Source: Symsagittifera roscoffensis
Lineage: Eukaryota; Xenacoelomorpha; Acoela; Convolutidae
Direction: 5' to 3'
Assembly (NCBI RefSeq): GCF_963678635.1
Contig: NC_087069.1
Location: forward strand, 35,815,959 to 35,879,958
DNA: 64,000 nucleotides
A program made the translations under genes and the position numbers. The notes below the pieces were generated by a model. That model was not told the DNA's origin, searched no databases, and worked only from the letters and a program-made list of their open reading frames with translations. How positions within the stretch are numbered: position 1 is the first letter of the stretch; every line of letters starts with the position of its first letter. Of this stretch, positions 57,326 to 64,000 are shown one piece after another.

Positions 57326-58725
57326 TTACCCAATCGAAGTATACTGAAAAATGAGAATACGAGCGTAAGGTGAGTTAGCATCTGCATGAGGGTTAGAGAT
57401 AGTACTCAGATGAAATATAAGCGGAACGTTATCATTGCAATTTCGGTAACAATCTAAAACGTTTTCGAGTTCTGCCTTAAGTAATTCGTTGTCCAGTTCT
57501 GATTTTTCTTCAAAATTATCAATCGTCATTCTTAGGGGTTCGTCAGTTGAGGAGGTAGAGATTTGTTCTGGAGATGAGGGATCGGAGTCAATTGTCACTA
57601 TTTCCAAAGGAGTTCCACTGTTGTTAAATTCCTGTTTGTTGGTATAGCCGTTTTCTAGTACAATTGGATTTGATGCTGAGCCAGAGGTCGCTTGGGGAAG
57701 ATCTACAACATCTACGAAGAACCTTTTACCGTAAATTTTTGGTGGCTCTACATTCCTACTAGAACGTCGAATAATAGGAGGGTCGTTACCTGGTTTGGTA
57801 GAAGGAACGGTAGTCGGCGTGATATCGTCTGCTGAATCGACTATTTCATAGACCGGAAAGTCTGTCATGGTGTCTTTTTCCGTCGGACTAGTCAAGTTGT
57901 CCTGTGAATCCGGTAATTAGCTATTTGAATGGTATTCAGCCTGAGATGTAACCCCGCCGAAATGATGCTTATTGGGCATTCTACAGGTTGGTTCCCGACT
58001 TGAATGGTGTTGTCCTCTAAAATCTCAGTTTTAATGTTAGTATTGGGTAAGCTAGGGTTAAGGGTGATTCCATCCTGATTTTGAGTTTTACAGGAGTCCG
58101 AAATAAAACGTTCTCTAGCCACGTCTCTACAAGGGGAATCTCCCGCTATCCATTCCCAGTCGCTAGTATCTGATGTATCAGAGGTAATAAACATGGATTC
58201 ATCCGAAGCAAGATAACATGGGGGAGTTGTTGACTTCTTTGACTGGCGTGTTTGTCTCCGAGTAGATTTAGAAGAGGGCCTCGTCACAGGTGTCCTTGTC
58301 AAATTGTCTGAGGATCCTAGTTCGACCTGTTTAGGGGTCCTTGGTTGCGGCTTTCCGGGCTTAGATTGACGTCTTGAACTCTCGTGTTTCTGACCTAGTT
58401 CAACATTATCGTTAGGAAAAAAAGGGAATAAAATATTTCCTTTAAAAGGTCTTATCTTAGTCGAGTTTGATTTAGGGATTGTGATGTCTGATTTTCGACT
58501 TATTTTTCCGTCGGATAATTCAACTGTCGAAGTGGACGAATTTATAATTCTTTTGTTAAGCTCTTTATATAAAGGGTCTCTGTTGATGGTCCCGTTCGTT
58601 TTCAGAAGGATTTTACTTTTAAAGGGACTCTGAAGGGGTTTTCTATCAGTGTGGGTTTTCGAAGTGGCGGCGTAGTCTGTGTCATAACCCTTCTCTGATG
58701 CTGATTGATTTTTCGTTGAAATCAA
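57326..58725 (-). pseudogene. pol: C-terminal Pol tail of element A
   Basis: Two long frames, 58725-57892 (277 codons) and 57895-57326 (189 codons), overlap by 4 bases. The second has no ATG at its start. The first is Lys/Ser/Thr-rich with RKSDITIPKSNSTKIRPFKG. The second has RRSSRNVEPPKIYGKRFFVD and acidic Ser-rich parts. By position and composition they are one tail after integrase, split by a single frameshift, like the tail of element B. 56946-57325 is untranslated with nothing seen. Confidence 0.6.
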
Positions 58726-58749
58726 ATTGTCCTTGTAGCCGTCTTCAAA

Positions 58750-59760
58750 TTTGTCATCAGAGTTCCAATCATTCGCCCATTCTTTTGATAGTATTGATTT
58801 CCTTTGTCTGAAATTCCAATGGATGGTTTACCGAAAGCTAGTTGTTTCCAAATTGTAATTGGTTTTCTATTAAAATGAATTTCAAAGGGAGAGCTTTTGA
58901 TTTTAGATTGATAAGATGATCGTAGGTTCCAAATAATTCTTCATACGGCGTTTTGTAATGTACATTTTTGTTATTCTTGAGTTATAGCTAACAAATTGAT
59001 TTTTACAGTATGTGCAAGGTTTTCAACTAATCCGTTGGAACGATGGTCGCCTACTGTACAAAATATTAATTTAATATTGTTTGAATCGCAGAATAACTTA
59101 AAATCTTGACTTGTAAATCAAGATGCGTGGTCTACTCTTATTGAATAAAGTATACCGTGTAAGAATATGTAACCTTGAAGGAGTTTGATAACAGTTTTTG
59201 TAGAGGTAGATGAAGTAATTTTTGCCGATGGAAATTTTGAAAATCGATCGATGCAAAGTAAAATGTAACTGTTTGACCCCCAATATGAATTTAAAGCTCC
59301 AGCAAAATCTAAGTTGAGTTCTTCGTTTGGTTCTAGTAGGGGGGGGGAAGTTCACTGATTTGCAAATTTAGGATTATATCTTTCAAATTCTTACCCGACA
59401 TTGTACATTCTGAGCAGTTTATGCCGTGAAAGTAGGTTTGCCTGTTAATATGAGGCCACCAGATGTATTGAGCTAAAAACTTCATTCCAAAGTGAACAGG
59501 ATGGGTTTCATGGAGTGTTTGTTAGCACAGCATTTCTGAGGGTAAAAAGTATAACAAGTTTACCGTCCATGTATAATAATCCGTCGGATTCATGTAAATC
59601 TCTGGTAAAATGCTTGAAATATGGGGATTTTGCAATAATCGTCTGCACTTTATTTTGAAGTGCCTTTACGATAGGGCTCATCATGGGGTCATCTTTGGTT
59701 AAGACAGCTACAAGCTTGGCGTTAAAAAGAATATTCAAATCCAAGGGACGTTCGGCAGCT
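58750..59760 (-). pseudogene. pol: Integrase, element A
   Basis: The N-terminal linker is 59744-59508 (MMSPIVKALQNKVQTIIAKS). A zinc-binding block follows with ETHPVHFGMKFL, PHIN and CSEC (about 59520-59400). The core follows in another frame: LNLDFAGALN (Asp, near 59300), IDRFSKFPSAK, RVDHAS then an in-frame TGA (59120s), and GLVEN (Glu, near 59025). The run of nine C (minus strand) at about 59339-59347 coincides with the frame change between zinc-binding domain and core. Confidence 0.78.
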
Positions 59761-59769
59761 TCAAGTTTT

Positions 59770-60833
59770 CACGGTATTTTTTTTTACAAATTTCGCGTGA
59801 TCTGGCAAAAAAGGGAAATCTAATGATAGTGAAATAAAGGAAGTAGAGGGATTAATTATATATTTTTTATTATCCATATTAACAGTATCTACATTTTTTT
59901 CATCTACAGACGAGTTAATTAATCTACAATTATGAATCAAAAAGTAAAAAAATGCGGAATTAGAGTTGGAAATAATTATTGGGTTAGTGTTCGAGTACCC
60001 CGTTGCAACTGAGTGCAAAAATCACTTCTATTGTGTTTACATGGAAAAGTCGAGTTAATTAGTTTTAGTACTGACGCTAAATGGTAATTACGTAACTTTG
60101 CCTAACCGGAAATCTCCAAAAATCTCCAAACAACGGCTGAGCAGGTAATTCTTTGTTTCTCCGACGGATTGATTGATTTATTAATTTTATTATTATTTGC
60201 TACTACCAATTCTTCATCATAATGTGAAATCGGTAGGGCTTCACCAAATGGAATTCTAGAGATTAGGTCAGTGAATCCCATATCTTTTCCTGCGAGATGT
60301 TTAATTGTAAAATTGAAAGGTAATAATCTATCCACCCATCTTGTTAGTCTGCTATCATATGTTTTGTTTCCGTGGTTGGTTGATAGGGCTGAAAGTAGTG
60401 CTTTGTTGTCTGTGATTAATTCAAAATCTGATCGGTAAAGGTAATTTTCCTAATGTTCTACGGTCCATACAACTCCTAGTAGTTCGAGTTCGTTAGTGGA
60501 ATATTTTGACTCATGCGGATTTAAAAACCGTGAAGCGACAGAAGTCGTTTTCCAATCACTCACGTTGAGTTGTACAAGGGAAGCCCTCAACCCATTGTGC
60601 GAAATAGCGTCAGTTTTTACTCTAGTGTTACGTTTTAGATCGAAAATGGGATTTTCCGTGAGTTTAATGATTTCTTGTTTGAGTTTCTCAAATGCTTTCG
60701 TGTGGTCGGAGTTCCACTGAAAAATCAATTTCTTATTTAGCAGAGGACAAAGGGGGTTTCCTAAGGAAGGTAGGTTCGGGACGAATTTGATGTACTGGTT
60801 TATAGATCCGAAAAAAGATCTTAACTCTTCCAA
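59770..60833 (-). pseudogene. pol: RT connection and RNase H, element A
   Basis: The frame 60833-60450 has LRSFFGSINQYIKFVPNL (connection), VKTDAISHNGLRASL (first RNase H Asp) and STNELELLGVVW (Glu). It meets an in-frame TAG at 60450, then continues with LITDNKALLSAL (Asp) and LLPFNFTIKHLAGKDMGF to about 60102. Apart from that stop the RNase H is complete. 60101-59770 is linker in other frames. Confidence 0.8.
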
Positions 60834-61600
60834 ACTTGTTGGAATATGTAGGTCTTTATTGCTTTCGTTTTATCAAATAAAGTGGCAATTCCTGTGTTTG
60901 AGACTACAAATCCCAGCCATTTGATGTCTTTTTGAAAGAATTTGCATTTTGTCCATTTAACTGCGAAGTTATTTTTGTCTAATGTAGATAAAATTTTGAA
61001 CACGAAATTCTTGTGGTCTAAAAAGGTTCCTTTGGAAGCAATTAAAATGTCATCTAAGTAACCATTAGTAAATAGGATAGAACCTAACGTTGACTCCATT
61101 ACTCTTTGAAATTCGTTATGCATATCGCCCAGACCGTAAAAACCAGTTAAAAATTGGTATATACCAGTAATATTGCCGCCCAAAATACTAAAGTTACGTT
61201 GATTGCTGGTAAACTTGTCTAATGCGAGTTGACTGTATGCGTTTTGTAAATCTAAAGTAGTAAACCACACTTCTCCAATGGAACCAATTGCAATTTGTGC
61301 CGCGACATTGTCTACCAATTCATGAATATTGGTATTTGTTCTCGTATATTTGTTTATTAATAAACTTTGAATCCAGAGCCAATTTGATAGATTTGTCTTT
61401 TTTACAATTAATAACGATTGGGCTGATAAAACAATCTTCATCGCAGTTTTATAATTTCTTAATATGTCCTTCGTCTTTTATTCTGTTAGGTTCGGTTCTA
61501 ACTGATTCCAGTAAGGGGAGGGGGACTCGTCTTCCTTTCAGTTGAATAGGTTTTAGAGGTTCGCGAAAATGGGTAAATTTCATCTGGTTTTTATTTTTCC
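60821..61600 (-). pseudogene. pol: Reverse transcriptase, element A
   Basis: Fingers start in 61649-61449 (LKGRRVPLPLLESVR), ending at an in-frame TAA. The next frame holds CFISPIVINCKKD and IKLALDSKFINK. A frameshift near 61330 leads to the long frame down to 60821: VWFTTLDLQNAYSQLALDK (motif A), YQFLTGFYGLGDMHNEF (B), GYLDDILIASKG (C) and DIKWLGFVVSNTG. All catalytic residues survive. Another 1-base shift near 60840 separates it from the connection. Confidence 0.85.
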
Positions 61601-62024
61601 AATCCGAATGAATAAGTTTTGAAAATTTTTGATATGTTAAAGATTTCACTATCTTTGTCTTTTAGTGAAATAGAATTTATGGACTTACACGGCTTGTTCG
61701 TCTGGAAGTGTGGAAAATACTTCTGCGAGACTTCAATCCCCACTTTGGGCAGTTTGTCATTTCCGAGAATGTTTCTCTCATGTCCATCGGTCAAGAAGAA
61801 ATGACAGTCGTTGTGGGACCAACCATTAGAGAAGATCGGAAGTATCACCTTTCCAGAAATATTTATGGCGTTGTCAGTAAATTTACAGTATAAACCCTTG
61901 GTTGCTTTGTCCACTGGATAGATTTTTAAGTATGGGTCTTGAAGTTTCATTTCGTGTAATACGTACTTCTTGAGAAAGCTAACCGGGCTAGCTGAGTCCT
62001 CTGTATATTTAAAAGTACTTGATT
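61601..62024 (-). pseudogene. pol: Aspartic protease, element A
   Basis: In the -1 frame relative to gag, open from the end of gag. The active-site block is TEDSASPVSFL (Asp-Ser-Ala at 61998-61990, where Asp-Ser/Thr-Gly is the rule), and the second conserved block is ERNILGNDKLPKVGI. The Gly-to-Ala change would be expected to cripple catalysis. A frameshift near 61620 separates it from RT. Confidence 0.75.
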
Positions 62025-63227
62025 TTATTTCCCAAGGCCAAAATTTAACAGTTTTTTCAGTTCTTTTCCGTCGTTGTCAAAAATTGTAGTGATATTTAAT
62101 ACAGAAAAATTGTCGTTTTCACTTTGTCCAGATTCCGACCATGCGTTTATAACGCCACAACATTCTCTAATTACATGGTTTGTAATTACATCCGGAAGAT
62201 CCGACGGGTTAAAATCTGTATTATCTACCATTTGATTATTTACAATTCTTACGTTTCTACGACGAGATTTACAAAGTCTGGTAAAATGGCCTTTGTTTTT
62301 ACAGGATGTACAAGTAGAATCTTTCGCCGAGCAAACTGCTAAGTGTCCTTTTGAAAAAGTTCCGCCGCACTTCACACAGGTGTTGCTCTTTTCTATATTG
62401 AGAGTTGGTTCTCTTTTTACAATAAAATGGCTGTGCGGTTTGTGTAGAGATGATCCGTTGGATTTAAATTTAATTGTAAGTTTAAGGTGGTTTAAAATTC
62501 CCTTTTTGTCGATGAGTGCTACGTTTAGTGCTTCTCGTGGAGGAAGAGTTTTGGTTAAAATTTTCCGTTGGGTGTCGTAGGTTTTCATGTTGTTTTTTAA
62601 AATGTCTCTAATCCATTCTTCTTCTCCCGCGGCTATGTCACACTTTTCAGCCATTTCTGCTAGGGCTCCCCAAAATTGTTCGAGTGACTCTCTGTCCCGT
62701 TGTTTTCGATTTAACAATTTGTGCCGTTCGAATGTGATATTTGTCTTTCTGACAAAAGCGGTTGCTAGGTAATCCAAAAACTCTTTAAAGGAAATTTGCA
62801 AGATTTTTACCCTTGTGACTTTTTGTCCAAAAATTCTTTTTTCTTCGTTTCCTAGAGCCAGGTACAGGACTGATCGTAGTTTTTTATCTGCTTCCTCTAA
62901 TCGCTTTCCATTAAATTTCTTGGTTTCTGTTTTAATGGAAGCCGTTTCCTCCTCGTCGTAACGTCTCTGTTTTTGAATGTTCCTGTCGATTCTCGACTTT
63001 TTTTGGTTTTCCATTTCGCCATTCAACGGATTTTCCAAACTCGGAGGTTGAAGATGATGTTTTTCCGAAGGATTTATTAGATTTTCAATATCTATATTTT
63101 CTTTAGCGATGATAGCTAAGTGAAAAAGATCGCTCCAGTCTTCCCAGGGAATTGGAGGATCTACGGTGTGGTTTTGCCAAAATGGACGTATTCCTCTCAC
63201 GTTAGATTCGTTATTTGACGGCGCCAT
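62025..63227 (-). CDS. gag: Gag of element A, intact 400 aa
   Basis: ATG at 63227, 400 codons, TAA at 62025-62027. The first base of ATG is the last base of the 5' LTR. The N-terminal block (IRPFWQNHTVDPPIPWEDW, FHLAIIAKENIDI) and the central helical block (ILQISFKEFLDYLATAFVRK, ESLEQFWGALAEMAEKCD, EWIRDILKNNMKTYD) are shared with the other gag copies in the window. The C-terminus has two zinc knuckles: an atypical one (CVKCGGTFSKGHLAVC) and a canonical CX2CX4HX4C (CTSCKNKGHFTRLC) followed by a basic KSRRR. It would form the particle core and bind RNA. Unlike every other gag here it has no stop or frameshift, although its LTRs are ~15 percent diverged. Confidence 0.92.
   Translation of the reverse strand: MAPSNNESNVRGIRPFWQNHTVDPPIPWEDWSDLFHLAIIAKENIDIENLINPSEKHHLQPPSLENPLNGEMENQKKSRIDRNIQKQRRYDEEETASIKTETKKFNGKRLEEADKKLRSVLYLALGNEEKRIFGQKVTRVKILQISFKEFLDYLATAFVRKTNITFERHKLLNRKQRDRESLEQFWGALAEMAEKCDIAAGEEEWIRDILKNNMKTYDTQRKILTKTLPPREALNVALIDKKGILNHLKLTIKFKSNGSSLHKPHSHFIVKREPTLNIEKSNTCVKCGGTFSKGHLAVCSAKDSTCTSCKNKGHFTRLCKSRRRNVRIVNNQMVDNTDFNPSDLPDVITNHVIRECCGVINAWSESGQSENDNFSVLNITTIFDNDGKELKKLLNFGLGK
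62040..62046 (-). promoter_or_regulatory. -1 ribosomal frameshift heptamer A AAU UUU
   Basis: In gag phase the minus strand reads TTA AAT TTT GGC, giving X XXY YYZ = A AAT TTT, 13 bases before the gag stop. Slipping back one base enters the protease frame, which is open from a TGA about 43 bases upstream onward. No downstream pseudoknot was worked out. Confidence 0.7.
63217..63226 (-). promoter_or_regulatory. Primer-binding site of element A
   Basis: TGGCGCCGTC directly follows the LTR end ...TTATCA. TGGCGCC pairs with a tRNA 3' end GGCGCCA. The next bases do not clearly extend the match to one tRNA. It overlaps codons 1-4 of gag. Confidence 0.75.
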
Positions 63228-63446
63228 GATAAATTATTACTTTGTTGTAGCTAAATCTACTTTATACAATTTAAAGAAAAAAAGAATAAAAAAGAATTAG
63301 TCTAAAGTTAAAACATTAAAAAGTGAAGAGATCAATCTCTCCGCCGGAGAGAATGGCAAGTGACGGTCATATGTAAGTGACCTGCTAACTGATTAAGTTA
63401 AAGTAATATTTGCAGTAAATGCAAAACAAACCAAGAATCACCGACA
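63227..63446 (-). repeat. 5' LTR of element A (220 bp)
   Basis: TGATAAATTATTAC...GAATCACCGACA. Partner of 56719-56938. Contains TGGCAAGTGACGGTCATATG, conserved between the LTRs apart from one base. Confidence 0.92.
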
Positions 63447-63678
63447 TATTCCTTGCCTATTTTCTGGGTAGGTGAGTAAAAATAACGAACGCCATGTTTG
63501 ATCGAAGGTAGTTTCCAGCGTTTTCCACAACCCCACAGCTGTCACCTTATGTTCCGTGGTTTCCATGTTCAAATATTTGGTTTGCACTTTTTCCTACCTT
63601 CTCCCAGTGAGAGGAAGATATGTGACTTCAACATTTATTCACAATATCCCAGGCGTTGTTATGAATCCGTTGACCTCA

Positions 63679-63729
63679 AAAAAACAAGGTCAACGGATAA
63701 ATGGTTTTCATCCGTTGACCTTGTTTTTT
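63679..63729. repeat. 20-bp perfect inverted repeat (hairpin)
   Basis: AAAAAACAAGGTCAACGGAT (63679-63698), an 11-base loop, then its exact complement (63710-63729). A third copy of ATCCGTTGACCT lies just upstream at 63665, allowing an alternative 12-bp hairpin with the same middle arm. Confidence 0.95.
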
Positions 63730-63985
63730 CCATTTGGCTAACAGCGCGAAGTTTCAGACTTCTTGTTCTCGAACAGTCTTTTGAGTCCGATATGCGTGTT
63801 CCGTTTCATCGATTGATTTAACTGAGAGCACAATTTTCGTGGGTTTTCCCGTACAGATGTACACTTGTCTTGCTAATGCTGGCCAGTGATTCATGTTGCT
63901 TCTATTTTCCCCATTTCACTGGAAGTTGCTGTATAGGCCTCTCCTAGAACCCGTTGATTCCAAGTGGCGTTTTCTACCCTGCTCG

Positions 63986-63993
63986 CAGCGCCA
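63986..63993 (-). promoter_or_regulatory. Primer-binding-site remnant of relic C
   Basis: TGGCGCTG on the minus strand (one base from TGGCGCAG), directly after ...TTACT, which would be the end of a 5' LTR lying beyond the right window edge. Confidence 0.5.
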
Positions 63994-64000
63994 AGTAATG

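Larger units (their letters stand above)
63447..63993 (-). pseudogene. gag: Relic C: gag 5' part
   Basis: The minus strand begins TTGGCGCTG at 63994, where the relatives have ATGGCGCAG. It continues KTPLGINGF, then LPVKWGK, in the register of element B's KNPLGIAPF and PTEWEKW. Stops and frame changes follow. The frame WKTLETTFDQTWRSLF near 63560-63500 is gag-like. It is cut at 63447 by element A and resumes at 56718. Confidence 0.55.

Overview
Eukaryotic, almost certainly animal, AT-rich DNA made nearly entirely of transposable-element sequence. I recognise no host gene, rRNA, intact tRNA, CRISPR array or prokaryotic feature. The LTR retrotransposons have Ty3/gypsy-type pol domain order (PR-RT-RNase H-IN), and one carries an env-like third gene. 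An invertebrate is likely, but the sequence does not name the species. A 200-base run of N (31744-31943) shows this is a draft assembly.

Layout. 1-17.9 kb: segmentally duplicated composite repeats. Each carries an LTR-like leader, a broken gag that starts at a TGGCGCAG primer-binding site, a non-coding tail with a tRNA-like pol III promoter module, and in places a (GAT)n microsatellite. A degenerate ~70-bp tandem array (6.5-7.7 kb) and AT-rich filler lie between. 18.2-32.2 kb (+): a large decayed gag-pol-env element with a ~2.98-kb internal tandem duplication of RNase H/integrase. 32.2-37.5 kb: repeat patchwork, including an ~840-bp fold-back unit and a ~2-kb unit with long imperfect terminal inverted repeats. 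37768-44738 (-): 'element B', a complete LTR element with 342-bp LTRs, a perfect 5-bp GGTTC target duplication, PBS and PPT, but broken gag/pol. 44.7-48.3 kb: non-coding, with two direct-repeat pairs and a G-rich island. 48.3-52.6 kb: further copies of the composite repeat and of the 2-kb unit. 52.6-56.7 kb plus 63.45-64 kb (-): 'relic C', a badly decayed related element. Its gag was split by 'element A' (56719-63446, -), which has 220-bp LTRs, an intact 400-aa gag, a canonical -1 slippery site and a broken pol.

How the parts relate. Elements A, B, C and the gag relics at 1-17 kb and 48 kb form one clade by gag and pol similarity. In A and B, and in the 1-17 kb relics, the gag start codon spans the LTR/PBS junction, so the last LTR base is the A of ATG and the PBS is the first coding sequence. 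Relic C has the same layout with TTG instead of ATG. By LTR divergence B is young (about 10 differences in 342) and A is old (roughly 15 percent). A nevertheless keeps an open gag while its pol carries several stops and frameshifts. The env-bearing element at 18-32 kb belongs to a different lineage.
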